Part shown: positions 25,321 to 33,047 of the stretch, one piece after another | How positions within the stretch are numbered: position 1 is the first letter of the stretch | How the letters are laid out: every line of letters begins with the position of its first letter | Assembly (NCBI GenBank): GCA_009930425.1 | Contig: RZYE01000002.1 | Location: 1 to 59,924, forward strand | DNA length: 59,924 nucleotides | Source of the DNA: Actinomycetota bacterium | Lineage (GTDB): Bacteria; Actinomycetota; Actinomycetes; Actinomycetales; Actinomycetaceae | Direction of reading: 5' to 3' | Notes under the pieces: generated by a model | Databases searched by the model: none | Told to the model about the DNA's origin: nothing | Seen by the model: the letters and a program-made list of their open reading frames with translations, nothing else | Position numbers and translations under genes: made by a program

Positions 25321-26637
25321 ATGAACAACGTGCTGCGCGTCCACGGCGGCACGCCCCTAGCCGGGGAGATCACGGTCCGGGGTGCGAAGAACTTCGTCTC
25401 GAAGGCGATGGTCGCCGCCCTGCTGGGCGAGACGCCGTCGTTGCTGCGCAACGTCCCGCTGATCCGCGACGTGGATGTCGTGGCCGGGTTGCTGCGCCTC
25501 CACGGCGTGCGGGTGGAGTACGACGACGACGCCGGCGAGCTGCACTTCGACTCCTCCAACGTCGAGTCCGCCCACGTCCGCGACATCGACGCCCACGCCG
25601 GTTCCTCGCGGATCCCGATCCTGTTCTGCGGTCCGCTGCTGCACCGCATCGGGGAGGCCTTCATCCCCGACCTCGGTGGCTGCCACATCGGCGACCGTCC
25701 TATCGACTACCACCTCGCGATCCTCCGGCAGTTCGGTGCGGTGGTGGACAAGCAGGAGCAGGGCATCCACATCACCGCGCCGAACGGACTCACCGGCACG
25801 AAGGTGGTACTTCCGTACCCGTCCGTCGGCGCCACGGAGCAGACCCTGTTGACGGCGGTGCGCGCCAGCGGGAAGACGGAGCTGAAGAACGCCGCCATCG
25901 AGCCCGAGATCATGGACCTCATCGCGGTGCTGCAGAAGATGGGGGCGATCATCTCGGTCGACACCGACCGCGTGATCCGGGTCGAGGGGGTCGACCGCCT
26001 GGGGGGCTACGTGCACACCTCGCTGCCCGACCGCATCGAGGCCGCGTCCTGGGCATCGGCCGCCCTCTCCACCCGTGGGGACATCTACGTGCGGGGGGCG
26101 ACCCAGCCCGACATGATGACGTTCCTGAACACCTTCCGGAAGGTGGGGGGAGCCTTCCACATCGACGACGAGGGCATCCGCTTCTTCCACCCCGGGGGCC
26201 GGCTCAACTCGATCGTGCTGGAGACCGACGTCCACCCCGGCTTCATGACCGACTGGCAGCAGCCCCTCGTCGTGGCGCTGACGCAGGCGGAGGGGCTGTC
26301 GATCGTCCACGAGACCGTGTACGAGAACAGGTTCGGCTTCACCGACGCGCTGAATGCGATGGGTGCGCAGATCCAGCTCTACCGCGAGTGCCTCGGTGGC
26401 CTCGAGTGCCGTTTCGGCCAGCACAACTTCTACCACTCGGCCGTGATCTCCGGACCGACGCCGCTGCAGGCGGCCGACATCGTGGTTCCCGACCTGCGGG
26501 GCGGGTTCTCGCACCTCATCGCCGCCCTGACCGCCGAGGGCTCCTCCCGGGTGCTCGGCATCGACGTCATCAACCGTGGGTACGAGCACTTCATGCGCAA
26601 GCTCGCCGCCTTGGGCGCGAACGTCGAGGCGGGATGA
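25321..26637 (+). CDS. murA: UDP-N-acetylglucosamine 1-carboxyvinyltransferase
   Basis: MurA (438 aa) transfers enolpyruvate from PEP to UDP-GlcNAc, the first committed step of peptidoglycan synthesis. Lys-Asn of RGAKNFVSKA (~23-24) and the catalytic Cys121 in PDLGGCHIGDRPIDYH, the residue modified by fosfomycin in fosfomycin-sensitive MurA enzymes, are present. The start at 25321 is supported by AGGGAAGGG; the much longer track ORF overlaps leuD out of frame. It overlaps plsC by its stop (ATGATG) and heads a cell-envelope block murA-plsC-gpsA-ddl. Confidence 0.96.
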   Translation: MNNVLRVHGGTPLAGEITVRGAKNFVSKAMVAALLGETPSLLRNVPLIRDVDVVAGLLRLHGVRVEYDDDAGELHFDSSNVESAHVRDIDAHAGSSRIPILFCGPLLHRIGEAFIPDLGGCHIGDRPIDYHLAILRQFGAVVDKQEQGIHITAPNGLTGTKVVLPYPSVGATEQTLLTAVRASGKTELKNAAIEPEIMDLIAVLQKMGAIISVDTDRVIRVEGVDRLGGYVHTSLPDRIEAASWASAALSTRGDIYVRGATQPDMMTFLNTFRKVGGAFHIDDEGIRFFHPGGRLNSIVLETDVHPGFMTDWQQPLVVALTQAEGLSIVHETVYENRFGFTDALNAMGAQIQLYRECLGGLECRFGQHNFYHSAVISGPTPLQAADIVVPDLRGGFSHLIAALTAEGSSRVLGIDVINRGYEHFMRKLAALGANVEAG

Positions 26638-27464
26638 TGCGCCCCGCCCCCGGCCGTGAGCTGACGCTGACCTACCGGCTCGTCGTCGGCCTGCTGCGGC
26701 CTCCCCTCAGCCTCTTCACGGACCGGCACTGGCACGGCGCGGAGAACCTGCCGAGAACGGGCGGGTTCATCGCGGTGGCGAACCATGTCACGAACCTCGA
26801 CCCGCTCACCTTCGCCCACTTCCTCGTCGACCACGACGTGCCGGTGAAGTTCCTCGCCAAGGCGGAGATCTTCGAGGCACCGGTGATCGGCTGGCTCGCC
26901 CACCGCGTCAAGCACATCCCGGTGTACCGTGGCTCCGCGAGGGCGGCGGAGTCTCTCGACGCCGCTCGTGCCGCACTCGCGTCCGGGGAGTGCATCGCGA
27001 TCTTCCCCGAGGGAACGCTCACCCATGACCCGGAGATGTGGCCCATGCTCGGCAAGACCGGGGTGGCGCGACTGGCGCTCACCACGAGGGTCCCGGTGGT
27101 CCCCATCGCGCAGTGGGGTGCCCACCGCGTGATCCCCCGATTCGAGTCGCTGCCCGCCACCCTGCGCCGGCAGCGGGTCGACGTCCGGGCACTGCCCCCC
27201 GTGGACCTCGAGGACCTGTACGACCGCCCCCTCGACGGCACGGTCCTCCGGGAGGCAACCGACCGCATCATGCGGCGCCTCACGGAGGGAGTTGCCGAGC
27301 TGCGGGGAGAGGAGCCGCCCGAGCGGGTGTGGGACCGCAGGGTGGACGGCGACTGGCACGACGCCTGGCGCCAGGAGCGGGCGGCGGCCCGCGCCGCCCG
27401 GCCGACGGGTGCGCTGGCCCGTGCACGCCACACGTGGACGGAGCTGACGAGGCGCAGGCCATGA
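26634..27464 (+). CDS. plsC: 1-acyl-glycerol-3-phosphate acyltransferase (PlsC family)
   Basis: This 276 aa acyltransferase acylates lysophosphatidate in membrane lipid synthesis. Motif I is NHVTNLD (~50-56, His and Asp catalytic) and motif III is FPEGTLTHD (~124). A hydrophobic segment near the N-terminus anchors it to the membrane. It overlaps the murA stop; start could be 26634 or 26637. It lies directly before gpsA, which makes the glycerol-3-phosphate used in the same pathway. The Arg-rich C-terminal tail is not conserved. Confidence 0.92.
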   Translation: MMRPAPGRELTLTYRLVVGLLRPPLSLFTDRHWHGAENLPRTGGFIAVANHVTNLDPLTFAHFLVDHDVPVKFLAKAEIFEAPVIGWLAHRVKHIPVYRGSARAAESLDAARAALASGECIAIFPEGTLTHDPEMWPMLGKTGVARLALTTRVPVVPIAQWGAHRVIPRFESLPATLRRQRVDVRALPPVDLEDLYDRPLDGTVLREATDRIMRRLTEGVAELRGEEPPERVWDRRVDGDWHDAWRQERAAARAARPTGALARARHTWTELTRRRP

Positions 27465-27474
27465 GGCACGGGGC

Positions 27475-28467
27475 ATGATCTCCGTCCTCGGCACCGGGGC
27501 CTGGGGCACCACCTTCGCCAAGGTGCTCGCCGACGCGGGCAACGACGTCCTCCTGTGGGGGCGCGATGCGGCCATCGTCGACGAGGTGAACGCCCGTCAC
27601 GCCAACGCGGCCTACCTGCCGGGCCACGTCCTCCCGGAGGCGATCGGCGCCACGGCAGACCTGGGCGCCGCCGTCGCCACCGCCGACACGCTGGTCCTCG
27701 CGGTGCCCTCGCAGGTGGTGCGCGAGGTGCTCACCCCGGTGGCGCACCTCGTCCAGGACCATGCCACCGTGGTCTCGCTCATGAAGGGCATCGAGCTCGG
27801 GACCGACATGCGGATGACGCAGGTCCTGGGTGGACTGGGCCTCGCGGAGGACCACCTCGTGGTCCTCTCCGGGCCGAACCTGTCGAGGGAGATCGCGGCA
27901 CGGCAACCCAGTGCCTCGGTGCTCGCGTGCACCGACGTCTCGCGTGCCGAGCAGGTCGCCCACCTGTGTGCCACGAGCTACTTCCGCCCGTATGTCAGCG
28001 ACGACGTCATCGGCGTGGAGCTGGCCGGTGCCGTGAAGAACGTCATCGCCGTCGCCGTCGGAATGGCGGCGGGCGCCGGCTACGGCGACAACACCAAGGC
28101 AACCATCATCACCCGTGGCCTGGCAGAGATCACGCGGCTGGCGGTGACGCTCGGCGCGGATCCCGCCACCATGGCCGGTCTCGCCGGGCTCGGCGACCTG
28201 GTCGCGACCTGTGCCTCACCGCTGTCCCGCAACCACACCCTCGGGCACCACATCGGATCCGGGATGACGCTGCCCGAGGCGGTCACCGCGACGGGCGGGA
28301 CGGCCGAGGGCGCGAAGTCGTGCCGTTCGGTCGCGCACCTCGCCCACGGGATGGGAGTCGACATTCCGATCACGGACGCCGTCGTCGCGGTGCTCCACGA
28401 GGGGCTCGGCGTCCTGGACATGACACGCATGCTGCTCGCGCGGCCACGCAAGGACGAACGGGCCTGA
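27475..28467 (+). CDS. gpsA: Glycerol-3-phosphate dehydrogenase [NAD(P)+]
   Basis: GpsA (330 aa) reduces dihydroxyacetone phosphate to sn-glycerol-3-phosphate for phospholipids. The Rossmann motif GTGAWGTTFAKVLADAGNDVLLW, the catalytic Lys in LAGAVKNVIAVAVGMAAG and the GLGDLVATC segment are typical. Eleven bases separate it from plsC, so it is in the same operon. The downstream ddl has its own -10-like element. Confidence 0.96.
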   Translation: MISVLGTGAWGTTFAKVLADAGNDVLLWGRDAAIVDEVNARHANAAYLPGHVLPEAIGATADLGAAVATADTLVLAVPSQVVREVLTPVAHLVQDHATVVSLMKGIELGTDMRMTQVLGGLGLAEDHLVVLSGPNLSREIAARQPSASVLACTDVSRAEQVAHLCATSYFRPYVSDDVIGVELAGAVKNVIAVAVGMAAGAGYGDNTKATIITRGLAEITRLAVTLGADPATMAGLAGLGDLVATCASPLSRNHTLGHHIGSGMTLPEAVTATGGTAEGAKSCRSVAHLAHGMGVDIPITDAVVAVLHEGLGVLDMTRMLLARPRKDERA

Positions 28468-28485
28468 CGCGATACCCTCGTCCCG

Positions 28486-29637
28486 ATGAACGCGCACGAG
28501 GTACCCGTCACCCCACCACCAGCGGCCGGCCGCTCCGACGGGAAGGTCAGGGTGGCCGTCGTCTTCGGGGGACGGAGCGGTGAGCACTCCGTCTCCTGTG
28601 CCACCGCCGCCGGCGTCCTCAGGGAGATCGACCGCGAGCGCTTCGAGGTGATCCCCGTGGGGATCACGCGGACCGGACGCTGGGTGGAGGTCCCGGATGA
28701 CCCCACGCTCCTCGAGGGCGGGCGAGCCGAGGTCCCGGACACCGGGGGGACGGTCGTCCTCCCGCCGGACGGGCAGGGCGGCGCCCACCTGTGGGTGGTG
28801 TCGCCCGGCACCACGCCCGCCGATCTCGGCGCCGTCGACGTCGTGCTGCCGTTGCTCCATGGCCCGTTCGGGGAGGACGGCACCATCCAGGGCCTCCTCG
28901 AGATGGCCGACGTCCGCTACGTGGGCTCCGGCGTGCTCGCCTCCGCGGTCGGCATGGACAAGCACCACATGAAGGTGGCCCTCGCCGCCGCGGGGTTGCC
29001 CGTCGGACCCCACGTCGTCATCCCGCCCGAGCGGTGGGAGCGGGACTCCGGTGGCGTCCTCGCCGAGGTCGCCGCCCTCACCTTCCCGGTGTTCGTGAAG
29101 CCCGCGCGAGCGGGCAGCTCGCTGGGCATCTCCCGCGTGGAGCGGATCGACGACGTCGCGGCCGCCGTCAGCGCCGCGCGGGAGCACGATCCCAAGGTGA
29201 TCGTCGAGGAGGGCATCGCCGGCCGGGAGATCGAGTGCGGGGTGCTCCAGGGACGCGCCGGCTCAGCGCCGCGGGTGTCGCCCCCCGGTGAGGTGGTCAT
29301 GCACACCGGCGCGGCCGAGTTCTACGACCACGCGACCAAGTACTTCTCGACCGATGACTTCCACATGGAGTGCCCGGCCGTGCTGGAGCCAGATCAGGTG
29401 GACATCGTCCAGGAGCTCGCCGTCCGCTCGTTCGAGGCGCTGGGCTGCGAGGGGCTCGCGCGGGTCGACGTGTTCCTGGACGGCCGGCGGGCGGTCGTCA
29501 ACGAGGTGAACACGATGCCGGGCTTCACGCCGTTCTCGATGTTCCCGTTCGTCTGGTCGCATGCGGGCCTCGCGTACAGCGACCTGGTGGCCGAACTCAT
29601 CGACCTCGCGCTGGAGCGCCCGACCGGCCTCCGCTGA
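28486..29637 (+). CDS. ddl: D-alanine--D-alanine ligase
   Basis: Ddl (383 aa) makes the D-Ala-D-Ala dipeptide of peptidoglycan. The ATP-grasp fold is complete: VVFGGRSGEHSVSCATAAGVL, PLLHGPFGEDGTIQGLLEMADVRYVGSGVL, KPARAGSSLGISRV, and VNEVNTMPGFTPFSMFP. The Ser-Leu-Gly loop and a Tyr in EFYDHATKYF are present; specificity for D-Ala rather than D-lactate was not examined closely. TACCCT ends 7 bases before the ATG, consistent with leaderless expression. The gene order ddl-DUF3515-thiL is usual in actinobacteria. Confidence 0.96.
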   Translation: MNAHEVPVTPPPAAGRSDGKVRVAVVFGGRSGEHSVSCATAAGVLREIDRERFEVIPVGITRTGRWVEVPDDPTLLEGGRAEVPDTGGTVVLPPDGQGGAHLWVVSPGTTPADLGAVDVVLPLLHGPFGEDGTIQGLLEMADVRYVGSGVLASAVGMDKHHMKVALAAAGLPVGPHVVIPPERWERDSGGVLAEVAALTFPVFVKPARAGSSLGISRVERIDDVAAAVSAAREHDPKVIVEEGIAGREIECGVLQGRAGSAPRVSPPGEVVMHTGAAEFYDHATKYFSTDDFHMECPAVLEPDQVDIVQELAVRSFEALGCEGLARVDVFLDGRRAVVNEVNTMPGFTPFSMFPFVWSHAGLAYSDLVAELIDLALERPTGLR

Positions 29638-29640
29638 TCC

Positions 29641-30153
29641 TCAGGGCACCGTGATCTCGGTGGCCGAGGTGCAGAACCGGCTCGCGGGGCTCCGCTGGAT
29701 CGCCGAGGCGAGGTCCACGAGGATCCGGTCCGGCTGATCGGTCACGGCGGCCGCGGGCACGACCACCTCGATCGCCGGCGAGCGGCCGTACGTGATGAAG
29801 GTCCAGGAGCCGATCTCGTCGTCCGCGTGCGAGGGGATCAGCGGGGATCCTGCCTCCGGGTTGATCCAGTCGACCGAGCTCCCACCGGACTCGACGGTCA
29901 CGCACCGGTCCGTCGTCGGCCCCGGCTCGTCCACGCCGCACCGCAGGGTGATGGGGGCCTCGGTCGTGCCCCAGGCGACGGTGGCCTGGGCGGTCGTTGA
30001 CGTCTGGAGCGCCCCGCCGAGTTCCTGGGGCAGGGCCTGGATCACCGCGGCGCAGACCGGGTCGGGGGCCCTGGGACCCGGCTGCAGGTGCACGTCGCCG
30101 GCACAGCCGGCGAGGAGGAGCGCCAGGCTCAGGGGGATGACAGCCACGCGCAT
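29641..30153 (-). CDS. DUF3515 lipoprotein
   Basis: This 170 aa lipoprotein has the signal MRVAVIPLSLALLLAGCAG with lipidated Cys17, then a DUF3515 domain: PDPVCAAVIQALPQEL and TLRCGVDEPGP, with several cysteines that probably form disulfides outside the membrane. Function is unknown; the link to ddl and thiL is conserved across actinobacteria. The track ORF to 31026 is a read-through of the thiL shadow. TACAGT lies 6 bases before the ATG and overlaps the -10 of divergent thiL. Confidence 0.88.
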   Translation of the reverse strand: MRVAVIPLSLALLLAGCAGDVHLQPGPRAPDPVCAAVIQALPQELGGALQTSTTAQATVAWGTTEAPITLRCGVDEPGPTTDRCVTVESGGSSVDWINPEAGSPLIPSHADDEIGSWTFITYGRSPAIEVVVPAAAVTDQPDRILVDLASAIQRSPASRFCTSATEITVP

Positions 30154-30159
30154 GTTCCA

Positions 30160-30169
30160 ACTGTACGGT
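30160..30169. promoter_or_regulatory. Shared symmetrical -10 element of the DUF3515 gene and thiL
   Basis: ACTGTACGGT reads TACAGT on the minus strand (ending 6 bases before the DUF3515 ATG) and TACGGT on the plus strand (ending 6 bases before the thiL ATG). The two -10 hexamers overlap by two bases. Confidence 0.55.
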
Positions 30170-30175
30170 GGCGGG

Positions 30176-31159
30176 ATGGGAACGACCGGCGCCTTGCGCG
30201 TGCACGACATGGACGAGGAGTCCCTCCTCGCAGCGTTCACACCCCTCCTGCCCCAGGGGGACGCCCAGGTGCCCAACGGGGACGACGCCGCGGTCGTCCC
30301 CCTCTCCCAGCGGAGCGTGGTCATCACCACGGACGTGCTGGTCGAGGGCCACCACTTCTCCCTCGACTGGTCCTCGGGTGCCGATGTCGGCTGGCGCGCC
30401 GTCATGCAGAACGCCGCCGACGTCGGAGCGATGGGGGCGGCCCCGGTCGCCTTCGTCACGGCGGTGGTGCTGCCCGGTGGACTCGAGGTCGCATGGGTCC
30501 GCGACCTCGCGGAGGGAATGGCGGCGGCGTGCCGGGAGAGCACGTCACGCACCGGCATCGCCTGCGGTGTCGTCGGGGGAGACCTCTCCGCTGGCGACTG
30601 TGTGGTCGTGGCCGTCACGGCGCACGGGGACCTGCTCGGCCGCCCGCCCCTGCTGCGCAGCGGCGCGAGGGTGGGCGACGTCGTCGCGCACGCCGGCACC
30701 CTGGGCTTCTCGGCCGGCGGGCTCGCCCTCCTGCGCGCCGGGCACGGTGGGGGGACCGCCGCGACGGACGCGGCGCTGGCCGTCCACCGGCGGCCGACGC
30801 CGCCGCTCGACTCGGCCCTCGTGGCCGCCCGTTCGGGGGCGCACGCCATGATGGACGTCTCGGACGGGCTGCTGCGCGATGCCGGCCGCCTCGCCCGCGC
30901 CTCCGGGGTCACCCTCGACGTGGGGCTCCCGGTGGACGAGCGGCTGGCGGAGGTCGCCGGGATTCTCGGCGCGGACCCTCGGGCATGGGTGGCGGGCGGG
31001 GGAGAGGACCACGGCTTCCTCGCCACGTTCGCGCCGGGGGAGGTGCCGCCCGGCTTCGAGGTGATCGGCCGTGTCCTTCAGCGGGGAGACCTGGACGTCC
31101 TCGTCGATGGCGCCCCACCCACCCTCGCGACGGGATGGGACCACTTCCGGGCCCCGTAG
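30176..31159 (+). CDS. thiL: Thiamine-monophosphate kinase
   Basis: ThiL (327 aa) phosphorylates thiamine phosphate to thiamine diphosphate, the active cofactor. It belongs to the PurM/AIR synthase-like ATPases: PNGDDAAVVP near the start, TTDVLVEGHHFSLDW, AVMQNAADVGAMGA, VVGGDLSAGD and MMDVSDGLLRDAGRLA, then GGGEDHGFLATF. The start at 30176 matches the family; the track ORF's extra residues come from the divergent lipoprotein gene. TACGGT six bases upstream suggests a leaderless mRNA. Confidence 0.95.
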   Translation: MGTTGALRVHDMDEESLLAAFTPLLPQGDAQVPNGDDAAVVPLSQRSVVITTDVLVEGHHFSLDWSSGADVGWRAVMQNAADVGAMGAAPVAFVTAVVLPGGLEVAWVRDLAEGMAAACRESTSRTGIACGVVGGDLSAGDCVVVAVTAHGDLLGRPPLLRSGARVGDVVAHAGTLGFSAGGLALLRAGHGGGTAATDAALAVHRRPTPPLDSALVAARSGAHAMMDVSDGLLRDAGRLARASGVTLDVGLPVDERLAEVAGILGADPRAWVAGGGEDHGFLATFAPGEVPPGFEVIGRVLQRGDLDVLVDGAPPTLATGWDHFRAP

Positions 31160-31169
31160 GGCAAAGAAA

Positions 31170-31191
31170 AAGGCCGCCCGCAGGCGGCCTT
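31170..31191 (-). terminator. Terminator of rpmB (also facing thiL)
   Basis: AAGGCCGCC-CGCA-GGCGGCCTT is a perfect 9-bp stem with a four-base loop. Downstream of it on the minus strand is TTTTCTTTGC, a good U-tract for rpmB; on the plus strand only CCCC follows. Confidence 0.85.
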
Positions 31192-31205
31192 CCCCTCCCA
31201 CACGG

Positions 31206-31397
31206 TCACACGTGCCGCGTGACCTTCCCCGACTTGAGGCAGGTGGTGCAGACGTTCAGGCGCTTGGGCGCACCGTCCACGAGGGCACGCACGCGCTGGA
31301 TGTTCGGGTCCCACCGCCGCGAGGTGCGCACGTGGGAGTGCGACACGCTCTTGCCGAAGAACGGACGCTTGCCGCAGACGTCGCAGGTGGCAGCCAT
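31206..31397 (-). CDS. rpmB: 50S ribosomal protein L28, zinc-binding (C+) form
   Basis: L28 (63 aa) is a small protein of the large ribosomal subunit. The sequence [20 protein letters not shown], with a second pair CTTCLKSG near the C-terminus, shows the four-cysteine zinc ribbon of the C+ form. ATG at 31397 follows AGGAGAG. TATCCT at 31453-31458 (minus strand) is a plausible -10 with a ~50-base leader. It ends in a clear terminator. The track's 272-codon ORF is an over-extension. Confidence 0.95.
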   Translation of the reverse strand: MAATCDVCGKRPFFGKSVSHSHVRTSRRWDPNIQRVRALVDGAPKRLNVCTTCLKSGKVTRHV

Positions 31398-31574
31398 GGT
31401 GGTCTCTCCTGTGCTGGTACGAGGGCGCGAACGCGCCGGAAGCAACCTCACGAGGATACCCCTTTCCGACCGCTGTCTCAAACGGCCCCGGACGGACGAG
31501 GGCGTGGGCTCGGCCACACCGGGTACCGGAAGCGGGGAGACCGTGACAGGGTGACGCGCTACCCTTCGAGGGAC
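31398..31574. other. Intergenic region between divergent rpmB and the FakA-like gene
   Basis: The 177 bases contain the rpmB leader and promoter on the minus strand and the start region of the kinase gene, where CGAGGGA precedes the ATG by a few bases. I see no small gene. Confidence 0.4.
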
Positions 31575-33047
31575 ATGATCTCCCGACTGGATGCACCCAC
31601 CGCGCGCCGTTGGCTCTCGGCCGCCCTCTCGGCGCTCGCGTCGGCACGCTCCCGGATCGACGCGCTCAACGTGTTCCCGGTGGCGGACTCCGACACCGGG
31701 ACGAACGTGGTGCTGACCCTGGCGGCCGGTGCCCGGACCGCCCAGGAGCTGGAGGACACCGCGACGCTCGGTGAGCTCGCCCGCGCCACGGCGGACGGGG
31801 CGCTCTGGGGCGCCCGCGGCAATTCCGGGGTGATCCTCGCGCAGGCACTCCAGGCGCTCGCCCGGACCTTCGAGGGCATGCCGTCCGCCGGGCCGAGCGA
31901 CCTCATCCGTGCCTTCGACGCCATCGCCCAGGGTGCCCACCGGGCACTCGCGGCGCCCGTCGAGGGCACGATCGTCACCGTTGCCCGTGACGTGGCCTCC
32001 GCGACCCTCGTGCTCAGCCCCCATGCCAGCCTCGCGGACGTGGTGGCCACCGCCGTCCGGGCGGCGAACGAGTCACTCGGGACCACCACCGACCTCCTGC
32101 CCGCGTTGCGCGGGACGGGCATGGTGGATGCCGGTGCGCTCGCCTTCACCATCCTGCTGGAGGCCCTCGCGGGCACCCTCGGAGTCGAGGAGTACGTCCA
32201 TCCCGACTGGCTCGCCGCCGCTCCGAGCGTGCCCGCCCACCACGGACCGCTCGAGGGGTTCGAGGTGATGTACCTGGTGCGGGCCTCGCACCGCCAGGCC
32301 ACCGCGCTGCGGATGCACCTCAGCGAGATCGGCAACTCCGTCGTGGTGGTCCAGGGCGCGCACGAGCTGTGGCACGTGCACGTCCACCTCGACCACCCCG
32401 CGCAGGCGCTGTCCGAACTCCCCATGTCCCAGGTGTGCGTGCGGCGCCTGGACTCGCCCGGGCGCCGGGTCGGCCTCGTGGCCGTCACCACCGCCCCCCT
32501 CCTGCTCGAGCCGCTCGCCCAGGCCGGCGCCGTCGCCGTGCTGGGAGGCAACGCGACGACGATCGCCCGGGCCGTCGTCGACGCCGGGTCCACGGACGTC
32601 CTGGTGCTGCCGTGCTCCACCGCCGCCGCGGCGGACGCGGCCGCCGCCGGGCTGGACCCGGTCGTCACCTCCGAGGGCCTCGGCGTCGTCGTCGCGCCCA
32701 CCCACGACGACCTCGCGGTCTACGAGGCGGTCGGGCTCCTCGAGGCCGCCGTCGACGGCGAGGTCGCCGACCACCTCGCCACCGTCCGCGAGCACGTCGC
32801 CGCCACCCGCACCCACACGGTCCCCAACGGGGACACCCGGGCCCTCGAGGCGGACGTGCACGCGCTCGCGGGAGAGCTCGTGGAGGCGGGCCCCAGCCTG
32901 GTCTCCGTCCTCGCCGGTGCGACCGTGGGCGCGCGCCGGGCCGCGAAGCAGCTCACCGCCCTGCTCCGGGCCGCCAACCCCGGCCTCGAGACCTTCATCG
33001 TGGTGGGGGGACAGAGCGAGCCCGCCCTCCTCGTCAGCGCCCAGTGA
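31575..33047 (+). CDS. DAK2-domain protein, FakA-like fatty acid kinase
   Basis: The 490 aa protein joins an N-terminal DAK2/DhaL nucleotide-binding domain ([20 protein letters not shown], ~residues 34-53, where the Asp residues bind Mg-ATP; then [15 protein letters not shown]) to a C-terminal DegV-related domain (~290-490). This is the FakA layout; with a FakB protein it phosphorylates fatty acids for phospholipid synthesis. The actinobacterial gene is usually before recG, as here. ATG at 31575 is chosen; the track extends it over rpmB. Its stop overlaps the recG GTG. Confidence 0.9.
   Translation: MISRLDAPTARRWLSAALSALASARSRIDALNVFPVADSDTGTNVVLTLAAGARTAQELEDTATLGELARATADGALWGARGNSGVILAQALQALARTFEGMPSAGPSDLIRAFDAIAQGAHRALAAPVEGTIVTVARDVASATLVLSPHASLADVVATAVRAANESLGTTTDLLPALRGTGMVDAGALAFTILLEALAGTLGVEEYVHPDWLAAAPSVPAHHGPLEGFEVMYLVRASHRQATALRMHLSEIGNSVVVVQGAHELWHVHVHLDHPAQALSELPMSQVCVRRLDSPGRRVGLVAVTTAPLLLEPLAQAGAVAVLGGNATTIARAVVDAGSTDVLVLPCSTAAAADAAAAGLDPVVTSEGLGVVVAPTHDDLAVYEAVGLLEAAVDGEVADHLATVREHVAATRTHTVPNGDTRALEADVHALAGELVEAGPSLVSVLAGATVGARRAAKQLTALLRAANPGLETFIVVGGQSEPALLVSAQ

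Noticed and set aside
31071-31574. N-terminal extension of the FakA-like ORF across rpmB
   Set aside because: L28 with its zinc cysteines, ribosome site and terminator occupies this stretch on the other strand; the kinase family starts at the ATG at 31575.
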